Assembly: GCA_028288395.1 (NCBI GenBank) | Contig: JAQBNV010000311.1 | Coordinates: 1 to 9,369, forward strand | Direction of reading: 5' to 3' | Source: Adhaeribacter sp. | GTDB taxonomy: Bacteria > Bacteroidota > Bacteroidia > Cytophagales > Hymenobacteraceae | DNA length: 9,369 bases | Part shown: piece after piece, positions 1 through 5,977 of the stretch | Position numbering within the stretch: position 1 is the stretch's first letter | Layout of the letters: each line of letters opens with the position of its first letter | Position numbers and translations under genes: made by a program | The notes under the pieces: generated by a model | What the model saw: the letters and a program-made list of their open reading frames with translations, nothing else | Databases searched by the model: none | Told to the model about the DNA's origin: nothing

Positions 1-784
1 CTTCCACAATAATGGCTACGTTGTAGTCGCCGGCCTGGCACGGCGAATTCCAGGTAATCTGGCCTGTATTGGGGTCGATGGTTAAAGTAGCCGGTCCACC
101 CGGCGGATTGGGCACAGCCGAACAGCCAAAAGACGGATCATTCAGGACGCGGTAATCAGCCACGGGGCCCGCCACCGGATTTTCCGGATCACCGGTAGTA
201 TTACGCTGAGGAGTAATAAAACGGAATACCAATCTATCCCCATCGCGGTCATAGGCGCCGGGATTATGCACAAAGAGCTGGTTACAAGCGGCATAATCGA
301 GGGGCGGCACTTTTAATTCCGGGGAAGTATTCTGGCCAATAAAAGGGTCAATCGTGATAGTGGTACGCAGAAGTTCACTTTGGTTCTCGGAGTTACCAAT
401 GTTCATTACCCGGATAGCCCGGTTTACTTCCGTATACGTTACCGTATAAGTGCCGGGACCAGGATACTTATAAAAAAAATAGTAAACACTCCGGTAGGTA
501 TCTGATCGCACCGTGGTACGCTGGTGGCGATCAACTTCTAGTTTGTCGCCGGTGCCAAAAAACATGGTGGCTTTGGGATTATCGGCATTGGTTTGAGCAA
601 AGTCGGTAAAGGTTATCAGCTTAAACCGGTACAGGAAAGGATCACCCAGCGAATCGCCCATAGAGGTGGCAATAATTTCACCGGCCCGGATGTGGGTAGC
701 CTGCACCTTCTGATTCAAACCTAAAAGCAAAACACAGAAAACACAGAAAAGAATCAGATTCTTAATGGGTATATGTACGTGCAT
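1..784 (-). CDS. Exported Ig/PKD-like protein, N-terminal part (partial)
   Basis: The frame opens at an ATG at 784 and runs without a stop to the window edge, giving 261 codons; the C-terminus lies outside. Residues 1-29 form a clear signal peptide: a lysine at 8, a hydrophobic core at about 10-23, and a VQA cleavage motif before THIRAGE (30-36). This mature start is common in large Bacteroidota surface proteins that often end in a gliding-motility/type IX secretion sorting domain, but that end is not visible here. The mature part is beta-rich and has Ig/cadherin-like signatures: DRDGDRLVF (179-187), LTIDPNTGQITW (234-245) and AGDYNVAIIVE (251-261). The likely role is a cell-surface or secreted adhesin-like protein; no enzyme motif is visible. 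It is divergent from sdhC. No Shine-Dalgarno is obvious. That it is a partial exported protein is firm; type IX export is inference. Confidence 0.85.
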   Translation of the reverse strand, partial: MHVHIPIKNLILFCVFCVLLLGLNQKVQATHIRAGEIIATSMGDSLGDPFLYRFKLITFTDFAQTNADNPKATMFFGTGDKLEVDRHQRTTVRSDTYRSVYYFFYKYPGPGTYTVTYTEVNRAIRVMNIGNSENQSELLRTTITIDPFIGQNTSPELKVPPLDYAACNQLFVHNPGAYDRDGDRLVFRFITPQRNTTGDPENPVAGPVADYRVLNDPSFGCSAVPNPPGGPATLTIDPNTGQITWNSPCQAGDYNVAIIVE

Positions 785-802
785 AGAAAACAGTTATAAA
801 TC

Positions 803-828
803 ACTAACGATAATCACAATACGTTAGT
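803..828. repeat. 7-bp inverted repeat in leader of exported-protein gene
   Basis: ACTAACG (803-809) and CGTTAGT (822-828) are perfect reverse complements separated by 12 bases, lying 19 bases upstream of the minus-strand start codon at 784. It could be a regulator half-site pair or a small 5' UTR hairpin, but a 7-bp repeat in AT-rich DNA can also occur by chance. Confidence 0.3.
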
Positions 829-938
829 ATTTGGCATTACCTATCCGGCAAACAAGTTTACTTTTTTTATTGCTATGAAGGTAGAAATATTTTCATAACG
901 ATATGCAATTTAGATTGTTTAAAAATAGGTTTTTATTA

Positions 939-969
939 TTGCTTTATAAAAGGTCCGCCATTACCTTTG
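939..969 (+). promoter_or_regulatory. Bacteroidota-type promoter for sdhCAB
   Basis: TACCTTTG at 962-969 matches the Bacteroidota -7 consensus TAnnTTTG exactly, and a TTG at 939-941 (in TTATTG) lies 20 bases upstream, the usual spacing for the -33 element. Transcription would begin at about 974-977, giving a leader of roughly 40 nt before the sdhC ATG at 1014. The leader contains AGGA at 1004-1007, six bases before the ATG, a plausible Shine-Dalgarno in a phylum where these are weak. Confidence 0.6.
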
Positions 970-1013
970 GTTTTCGTAAAAGTGTTATATTTTAGATAAT
1001 TTTAGGATAACAG

Positions 1014-1685
1014 ATGAGTTGGTTTACAAAAACATTTTCCAGTACCATCGGCCGTAAACTACTGGTAGCCATTACCGGTTTGTTTCTTTGCTCGTTTCTG
1101 GTAGTGCACCTGATTGGTAATTTGCAATTATTCTCTGCTGATGAAGGAGTAGCATTTAATGCCTACACTTACTTCATGACGCACAATCCGGTAATCAGGG
1201 CTATGGAAATCGTGCTTTTGCTGGGTTTTGCTTTTCATATTTACGAGGCCGTTGTCATCACCCGCCGGAATCAAAGTGCCCGTTCGGTAAAATATGCGGT
1301 TAACCGCCCCGAACAAAACAGCAACTGGTCGTCCCGGAATATGGGTTTATTGGGTACGGTCATATTTGTGTTTCTGCTGGTACACCTCTACAACTTCTAT
1401 TTTAAATTAAAATTCGGCGAAGTATCCTTAGATGCGGCCGGAAATAAAAATTTATATGTTATAGCGGTAGAATCTTTCAGCCACTGGTGGTACGTAGCCT
1501 TGTACGTTATTTCTATGATTGCCCTGGCCTTTCACCTGATCCACGGTTTTCAGAGCGCTTTCCAGACCCTGGGTTTAAGCCACAAGAAATATACCCCGGC
1601 CATTAAAGCTTTTGGTTATTTCTTTTCGATTGTCGTTTGTGCTGGTTTTGCTGCCATGCCGCTTTATTTCTTCTTTCTTTATTAA
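1014..1685 (+). CDS. sdhC: Succinate dehydrogenase/fumarate reductase cytochrome b subunit
   Basis: This 223-residue protein is the membrane anchor of the type B succinate:quinone oxidoreductase. It holds heme b, passes electrons between the SdhB iron-sulfur clusters and the quinone pool (menaquinone in most Bacteroidota), and sits in the inner membrane. Five hydrophobic helices are visible at about residues 15-35, 62-84, 110-130, 158-180 and 199-221, the single-subunit five-helix form of the b558 family. Histidines within or at the ends of helices are the expected heme ligands: H32 (VHLIGN), H75 (FHIYEA), H124 (VHLYNF) and H174/H177 (FHLIHG). Length is normal for the family. It is the first gene of the operon, with an AGGA six bases upstream of the ATG and sdhA starting 18 bp after its stop. 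The assignment is secure; the exact pairing of ligands to the two hemes is inferred from the family. Confidence 0.96.
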   Translation: MSWFTKTFSSTIGRKLLVAITGLFLCSFLVVHLIGNLQLFSADEGVAFNAYTYFMTHNPVIRAMEIVLLLGFAFHIYEAVVITRRNQSARSVKYAVNRPEQNSNWSSRNMGLLGTVIFVFLLVHLYNFYFKLKFGEVSLDAAGNKNLYVIAVESFSHWWYVALYVISMIALAFHLIHGFQSAFQTLGLSHKKYTPAIKAFGYFFSIVVCAGFAAMPLYFFFLY

Positions 1686-1703
1686 TCCTTTCGGTTTTAC
1701 TAT

Positions 1704-3617
1704 ATGATATTAGATGCCAAAATTCCTGATGGGCCAATAGCCGAGAAGTGGGAAAAACATAAATTTAATGTAAAGCTGGTAAACCCGGCAAACAAGCGTA
1801 AATACGATATTATAATAGTCGGCTCGGGGTTAGCCGGGGCTTCGGCCGCTGCCACGCTGGCCGAATTAGGGTACAACGTAAAAGTTTTCTGTTTTCAGGA
1901 TAGCGCCCGCCGCGCTCATAGTATTGCCGCGCAGGGTGGTATTAACGCTGCTAAAAACTACCAGAATGATGGCGACAGTGTTTACCGTTTGTTTTACGAT
2001 ACGGTAAAAGGAGGCGATTACCGGGCCCGCGAAGCCAACGTGTATCGCCTGGCCCAGGTAAGTGTAAATATTATTGACCAATGCGTCGCTCAGGGTGTGC
2101 CATTTGCGCGCGAATACGGTGGCTTACTGGCTAATCGTTCTTTTGGGGGGGCTCAGGTTTCCAGAACCTTTTATGCCCGGGGCCAAACCGGTCAGCAATT
2201 ATTATTAGGGGCGTACAGTGCGCTGAACCGGCAGATTGCTTACGGCAAGGTGCAAATGTTCCCCCGCACCGAAATGCTGGACTTAGTGATGGTAGATGGT
2301 AAAGCCCGGGGTATTGTAACCCGCCACCTGGTTACCGGACATATCGAATCACACAGTGCCCACGCCGTGGTATTAGCCACCGGCGGTTACGGCAATGTTT
2401 TTTACCTTTCTACCAATGCCATGGGTTCGAATACCACGGCCATCTGGCGGGCCTATAAAAAAGGTGCTTTCTTCGGTAATCCTTGCTTTACCCAGATTCA
2501 CCCTACCTGTATCCCGGTTTCCGGCGAATACCAGTCTAAATTAACTTTAATGTCCGAGTCGTTACGGAACGACGGCCGGGTTTGGGTACCTAAAGCTAAA
2601 GGCGATAAACGGGTGCCGAGAGATATCCCGGAAGCAGAACGTGATTATTTCCTGGAACGCAAATACCCAGCATTTGGTAACCTGGTGCCGCGCGATGTAG
2701 CTTCCCGTAATGCCAAATTGGCCTGCGACGAAGGCCGCGGCGTGGGTTCTACCGGTTTAGCCGTATACCTCGATTTTGCTGACGCCATTAAACGCGATGG
2801 GTTAGATAAAGTAAGCCAGAAATACGGCAACCTGTTTGAGATGTACGCCAAAATTACCGGCGAAGATCCTTACCAGTCGCCTATGCGGATTTACCCGGCC
2901 GTACACTATACCATGGGTGGCTTGTGGGTAGATTACAACCTGATGACGACCATACCGGGCTTATACGCTGCCGGTGAAGCAAACTTCTCCGACCACGGCG
3001 CTAACCGCCTGGGTGCTTCAGCCCTGATGCAAGGTTTAGCCGACGGCTATTTTGTATTACCCTATACCATTGGCGATTATCTGGCACAGAATCCAGGTCC
3101 TAAAATCAGCACCGATCATCCGGCCTTTAAAGAATCTGAAACGAACGTACGGGCTACTATCCAAAAGCTGCTTTCAATCAACGGCACTAAAACAGTAGAC
3201 GAGTTCCACAAGGAACTTGGTTTGCTCATGTGGGATTACTGCGGCATGGCCCGCAACGCCGAAGGATTGCAGTTTGCGAAAGATAAAATCAAAGCTTTAC
3301 GCGAAGAATTCTGGCGAAACGTAAAACTATACGGCGAAAACGAGGACATGAACCAGACGATTGAAAAGGCTGGGCGCGTGGCAGACTTCCTGGAATTGGG
3401 CGAATTAATGGTAACCGATGCCTTGCATCGCAACGAATCGTGCGGCGGTCACTTCCGCGAAGAATACCAAACCCCGGAAAACGAAGCCTTACGCGATGAT
3501 ACGAATTTTGCTTACGTAGCAGCCTGGGAATATACCGGCCCCAACAGCGAAGCCAGATTAAACAAAGAGCCGCTGGAATTCGAAAACGTGAAGCTTACCC
3601 AGCGCAGTTATAAATAA
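1704..3617 (+). CDS. sdhA: Succinate dehydrogenase/fumarate reductase flavoprotein subunit
   Basis: This 637-residue catalytic subunit interconverts succinate and fumarate using covalently bound FAD, on the cytoplasmic face of the membrane complex. The FAD-binding Rossmann motif is [11 protein letters not shown] (40-50). The covalent FAD attachment site is H72 in AHSIAAQGG (71-79). Substrate and catalytic elements include HPT (266-268), PRDVASR (329-335, with the expected proton-shuttle arginine), H401 in VHYTMGG, and E425 with R435 in the conserved GE...[11 protein letters not shown] region near 424-441. The C-terminal third is helical and charged, as in the family. Length and N-terminus (lead-in then [11 protein letters not shown]) fit Bacteroidota SdhA of the Bacillus-like type, so the ATG at 1704 is accepted. 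No key residue is missing. It lies between sdhC (18 bp upstream) and sdhB (120 bp downstream), and should be co-transcribed with both. Confidence 0.97.
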   Translation: MILDAKIPDGPIAEKWEKHKFNVKLVNPANKRKYDIIIVGSGLAGASAAATLAELGYNVKVFCFQDSARRAHSIAAQGGINAAKNYQNDGDSVYRLFYDTVKGGDYRAREANVYRLAQVSVNIIDQCVAQGVPFAREYGGLLANRSFGGAQVSRTFYARGQTGQQLLLGAYSALNRQIAYGKVQMFPRTEMLDLVMVDGKARGIVTRHLVTGHIESHSAHAVVLATGGYGNVFYLSTNAMGSNTTAIWRAYKKGAFFGNPCFTQIHPTCIPVSGEYQSKLTLMSESLRNDGRVWVPKAKGDKRVPRDIPEAERDYFLERKYPAFGNLVPRDVASRNAKLACDEGRGVGSTGLAVYLDFADAIKRDGLDKVSQKYGNLFEMYAKITGEDPYQSPMRIYPAVHYTMGGLWVDYNLMTTIPGLYAAGEANFSDHGANRLGASALMQGLADGYFVLPYTIGDYLAQNPGPKISTDHPAFKESETNVRATIQKLLSINGTKTVDEFHKELGLLMWDYCGMARNAEGLQFAKDKIKALREEFWRNVKLYGENEDMNQTIEKAGRVADFLELGELMVTDALHRNESCGGHFREEYQTPENEALRDDTNFAYVAAWEYTGPNSEARLNKEPLEFENVKLTQRSYK

Positions 3618-3640
3618 GTTTAAAGAATTATAAATTAAAT

Positions 3641-3716
3641 ATTATGAATTATGAATTGATTTGAATTTGAATATAGTCTGCTCAGGACCTGTATTCCGTA
3701 ATTCATAATTCATAAT
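3641..3716. repeat. 17-bp perfect inverted repeat in the sdhA-sdhB gap
   Basis: ATTATGAATTATGAATT (3641-3657) is the exact reverse complement of AATTCATAATTCATAAT (3700-3716). The two arms enclose a 42-base segment, and a further ATTCATAATT copy lies at 3722-3731 just before the sdhB start. Each arm is itself made of tandem ATTATGA-type units. As RNA this would form a long, AU-only stem between two operon genes. Similar AATTCATAATT arrays occur in intergenic regions of Bacteroidota genomes, so a small non-coding mobile or repeat element is plausible. Its 120-bp gap contrasts with the 18-bp gap before sdhA. Confidence 0.6.
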
Positions 3717-3737
3717 TCTGCATTCATAATTAAAAAT

Positions 3738-4523
3738 ATGGCAGGTAATAATCCCAATAGCACGCCCATGAACCTGACTCTGAAAGTTTGGAGACAGAAA
3801 AACGCCAAAACACAGGGCCAGCTGGTAACTTATAATGTAAAAGAAATCTCGCCGGATATGTCTTTCCTCGAGATGTTTGATGTATTAAATGAAGATTTGT
3901 TGCGGCAAGGTCAGGAACCGGTTGCTTTCGACCATGATTGCCGGGAAGGTATCTGTGGTATGTGCAGCATGTACATAAACGGACGGGCTCACGGCCCGGA
4001 AAAAGGCACCACTACCTGCCAGTTGCACATGCGGAAGTTCAAAGACGGTGACACCATTGTGGTAGAACCGTGGCGGGCAAATGCTTTTACCGTTCATAAA
4101 GACCTGAGCACCGATCGGTCGGCGCTGGATCGTATTCAGCAGGCGGGTGGTTACGTTTCGGTTAATACCGGCGGGGTACCCGATGCAAACGAAATTCCGA
4201 TACCCAAGCCGATTGCCGATAAAGCTTTTGATGCGGCTACCTGTATCCAGTGCGGTGCCTGTGTGGCAGCTTGTAAAAATGCGTCGGCCATGCTGTTCTT
4301 AAGCGCCAAAGTATCGCAGCTGGCTCTGTTACCGCAAGGTAAAGTAGAGCGTAAAACTCGCGTCGAAAATATGCTGGCCCAGCACGATGCCGAAGGATTT
4401 GGCTCCTGCACCAACATTGGGGCCTGCGCAGCCGAATGTCCGGTTGGCATTTCACTTGATAATATTGCCATGCTTAACCGCGAATACATATCAGCTAAAG
4501 CTACTTCCGATAATATTGGTTAA
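3738..4523 (+). CDS. sdhB: Succinate dehydrogenase/fumarate reductase iron-sulfur subunit
   Basis: This 261-residue subunit carries electrons between the SdhA flavin and SdhC through three iron-sulfur clusters. The N-terminal ferredoxin-like domain binds [2Fe-2S] with C68, C73, C76 and C94. The C-terminal helical domain has [11 protein letters not shown] (169-179) and C224, C230 and C234. By analogy with E. coli SdhB spacing, [4Fe-4S] uses C169, C172, C175 and C234, and [3Fe-4S] uses C179, C224 and C230. All eleven cysteines expected for this layout are present. Length is usual for Bacteroidota SdhB. The ATG at 3738 is used, but the in-frame ATG at 3768 (residue 11, [10 protein letters not shown]) begins where family similarity begins and could be the real start; neither has a clear Shine-Dalgarno. 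It is the last gene of the operon, followed 21 bp later by a terminator hairpin. Confidence 0.97.
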   Translation: MAGNNPNSTPMNLTLKVWRQKNAKTQGQLVTYNVKEISPDMSFLEMFDVLNEDLLRQGQEPVAFDHDCREGICGMCSMYINGRAHGPEKGTTTCQLHMRKFKDGDTIVVEPWRANAFTVHKDLSTDRSALDRIQQAGGYVSVNTGGVPDANEIPIPKPIADKAFDAATCIQCGACVAACKNASAMLFLSAKVSQLALLPQGKVERKTRVENMLAQHDAEGFGSCTNIGACAAECPVGISLDNIAMLNREYISAKATSDNIG

Positions 4524-4544
4524 TCCTTTTTTATTACCTTCCGG

Positions 4545-4573
4545 AAAAGCGAGCCTATCAGCTCGCTTTTTTT
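4545..4573 (+). terminator. Intrinsic terminator of sdhCAB
   Basis: AAAAGCGAGC (4545-4554) pairs with GCTCGCTTTT (4561-4570) around a six-base loop CTATCA, and the T run continues to 4573. A GC-rich stem followed directly by seven T's is a textbook Rho-independent terminator. It lies 21 bp after the sdhB stop, and its A-rich left flank could also give some termination in the other direction. Confidence 0.9.
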
Positions 4574-4666
4574 ATTAGCCAGCCATAAATTTCCTGCACT
4601 TTCAACTTTATCTTCGCTTTGCAGTTTATTCTATAGTTACTTAAACCTGCCCTTAATAATTTACTT

Positions 4667-5191
4667 ATGATAACTATTATTGCCGGCACCAATCGTCCGA
4701 ATTCAAATGCCCGGGTTATTTCCGAAATATATGCCGGCTTGTTAAAAGAACGAAATATTGACTGCCAGATATTAGACCTGGTTGATTTACCGAATGATTT
4801 CACGAATACAGCCCTCTATGATAATTGCGGCCAGGACGAGGGCTTTAACCAATTGGTTAGTATTATAGAACAATCCGAAAAAGCTGTTTTTATCATTCCG
4901 GAATACAATAATTCAATTCCGGGCGTATTAAAAACTTTTATCGATGGCTTTCCTTATCCCAACGTCTTGCGCAACAAGAAAACGGCTTTAGTAGGCATCT
5001 CTACTGGAACGCAAGGCGGGGCATTGGCCATTAGCCATTTTACCGATATTCTGAATTACCTGGGGGTACACGTATTGGCTGTAAAACCCCGCCTGATGTT
5101 TATTCACAAAAACCTGCACCAAGGCAAACTAACTAATACCTTATATCAGGACTTATTAAACGAACAGATTGATTCCCTGCTTAACTTCTAA
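4667..5191 (+). CDS. NADPH-dependent FMN reductase family flavoprotein
   Basis: This 174-residue protein has the flavodoxin-like fold of the NADPH-dependent FMN reductase family (ArsH/ChrR/SsuE-like; PF03358 by recognition). The FMN phosphate loop is GTNRPNSN (7-14), the conserved PEYNNSIPGVLK segment is at 78-89 and helps bind the isoalloxazine ring, and STGTQGGA (112-119) matches the third flavin/NADPH contact loop. It is cytosolic with no signal peptide or membrane segment. Members reduce FMN, quinones, azo dyes or chromate with NAD(P)H; the substrate here cannot be told. It starts about 94 bp after the sdhCAB terminator, so it is probably its own transcript. TATCTTCG at 4609-4616 resembles the -7 promoter element with one mismatch, but no TTG lies at the right distance. 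No strong terminator follows immediately. The family call is secure; a link to sdh is not supported. Confidence 0.88.
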   Translation: MITIIAGTNRPNSNARVISEIYAGLLKERNIDCQILDLVDLPNDFTNTALYDNCGQDEGFNQLVSIIEQSEKAVFIIPEYNNSIPGVLKTFIDGFPYPNVLRNKKTALVGISTGTQGGALAISHFTDILNYLGVHVLAVKPRLMFIHKNLHQGKLTNTLYQDLLNEQIDSLLNF

Positions 5192-5265
5192 GAAAGCACT
5201 GAGTAATAACAGTTATAAGTAGCAAAACTAAATAATGCTTTAGAAACCAGAGCTGTTCCAAAATA

Positions 5266-5326
5266 ATTATTAGAATAATATCGGACTAAAAATCCGATCC
5301 TATTTTTGAACGGGATTACAAATCTC
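5266..5326. repeat. Cluster of REP-like short hairpins
   Basis: Three short inverted repeats lie in 61 bases. ATTATT/AATAAT occupies 5266-5271 and 5274-5279. ATCGGA/TCCGAT occupies 5280-5285 and 5293-5298. GGGATT/AATCTC occupies 5312-5317 and 5321-5326, with one G-T pair. The last two share the pattern xGGAYT-aNa-AATCYx and are separated by a T-rich spacer, like the paired GGATT-n-AATCC hairpins that recur in Cytophagales genomes and are often linked to RAYT-type (IS200/IS605-like) transposases. No transposase is in the window. The ATCGGA hairpin followed by CCTATTTTT could also act as a weak terminator for the flavoprotein gene upstream. Confidence 0.45.
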
Positions 5327-5399
5327 ATCCAGCCTCCTCCAAAAACCAAATTGGTGTAGCACTTGCCGAACCCTAATCAGGAGGAAGCATAAATTGTAG

Positions 5400-5719
5400 C
5401 TTGCTTTCGGCCCCACTTTTAGTTTTAAATGATAATTCTGGAAGTCCTGTTATGTAAATACACTGCCATATATTTCGCCGCTAGCCTGCAACAGCGGTTC
5501 TCCTTTTTCTTCAATTACCGAAAACACATTAGCTGTATTTTTATTATAGCCGATTGGTTCGATTGATATACCATCCGCATCTTTAAGCAACTGCAAGGGC
5601 CTTTTATAAGGTTGGGTAATGAATATTTCTCAAGAGGAAGTAGAGGTAGGCTGCAGGCATGACGAAGGCTGGAGAGGCCAAACAAATAACCGAACTGTAA
5701 CCAGAACAGGCACTTTACA
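5400..5719 (-). pseudogene. Decayed DUF1080/3-keto-disaccharide hydrolase-type gene fragment
   Basis: On the minus strand, a frame open from 5629 down to 5453 (59 codons) reads YKRPLQLLKDADG, then IEPIGYNKNTANVFSVIEE and GEPLLQASGEIYGSVFT. A TAA (5450-5452) interrupts it, and the same frame resumes as QDFQNYHLKLKV. This matches, from memory, the beta-sandwich core of Bacteroidota DUF1080 (PF06439) proteins, where a lysine codon normally sits at the TAA position and KVKWG follows. Here the KW is lost and the family-like WGRKQ appears in another frame, suggesting a deletion/frameshift near 5415-5420. Upstream, the same frame has a TGA (5630-5632) preceded by a hydrophobic, signal-peptide-like run (KVPVLVTVRLFVWPLQPSS, about 5715-5659). 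No start codon is intact, and the C-terminal two-thirds of a normal protein is missing. DUF1080 domains act on glycosides in secreted sugar degradation; this copy cannot make a product. The core similarity is strong; the outer limits are approximate. Confidence 0.72.
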
Positions 5720-5888
5720 GTCAATCAGAGTATAAAAATATTAACTTGCAAAATCAGAAAGAGGAGAAGGTGCTGCGTACCTCAAAGCAACCACTTCTTT
5801 AACTATCGGTTGTTCTCTTTTATAAATGAGAGGGTGCGAATGCTTTAAGTAATCTAAACTACTTTTGATAAGCCCTATGCCAATGGTA

Positions 5889-5950
5889 TTCCGGTAAAAA
5901 CTAAAAAGAGCCTGTTAAAATTAACAGGCTCTTTTTAGTTTTTACCGGAA
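5889..5950 (-). terminator. Terminator of ftsQAZ, perfect 30-bp-arm palindrome
   Basis: Bases 5889-5918 and 5921-5950 are perfect reverse complements over 30 positions, separated by two bases. The inner part, GAGCCTGTTAA paired with TTAACAGGCTC, is flanked by an A run on one side and a T run on the other in either direction, so it can terminate transcription on both strands. It begins 27 bp after the ftsZ stop on the minus strand. The outer arms (TTCCGGTAAAAACT and its complement) extend the stem well beyond what termination needs. Confidence 0.88.
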
Positions 5951-5977
5951 GTGTGAATCAGCAACTTATATAAAGAA

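Larger units (their letters stand above)
5192..5888. other. Long intergenic stretch without an intact gene
   Basis: No frame of credible length with a start and a conserved sequence is present in these roughly 700 bases. The contents I can identify are the REP-like hairpin cluster (5266-5326) and the DUF1080-type gene remnant (about 5400-5719). For 5192-5265, 5327-5399 and 5720-5888 I see nothing recognisable beyond weak hairpins such as CAACC/GGTTG around 5788-5812. The stretch looks like decaying DNA between two conserved housekeeping blocks. Confidence 0.6.

Noticed and set aside
853..860. TAAACTTG on the minus strand as a promoter -7 box for the exported-protein gene
   Set aside because: It has one mismatch to TAnnTTTG and no TTG at the proper distance; too weak to annotate.
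4151..4489. 112-residue minus-strand frame opposite sdhB
   Set aside because: It lies inside a conserved iron-sulfur subunit gene, and its cysteines and alanines only mirror that gene.
4609..4616. TATCTTCG as a promoter for the FMN reductase-like gene
   Set aside because: One mismatch and no -33 TTG about 20 bases upstream; mentioned only as a possibility under the gene.
5515..5724. 69-residue minus-strand frame in the gap, with a hydrophobic N-terminus
   Set aside because: It is in a different frame from the DUF1080-like similarity over the same bases, so it is best seen as a by-product of the decayed gene. Its hydrophobic start could be a frameshifted signal peptide, but nothing supports expression.
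5788..5812. CAACC/GGTTG hairpin followed by TTCTCTTTT
   Set aside because: The stem is only five base pairs with a 15-base loop and no gene ends nearby, so a terminator call is not justified.
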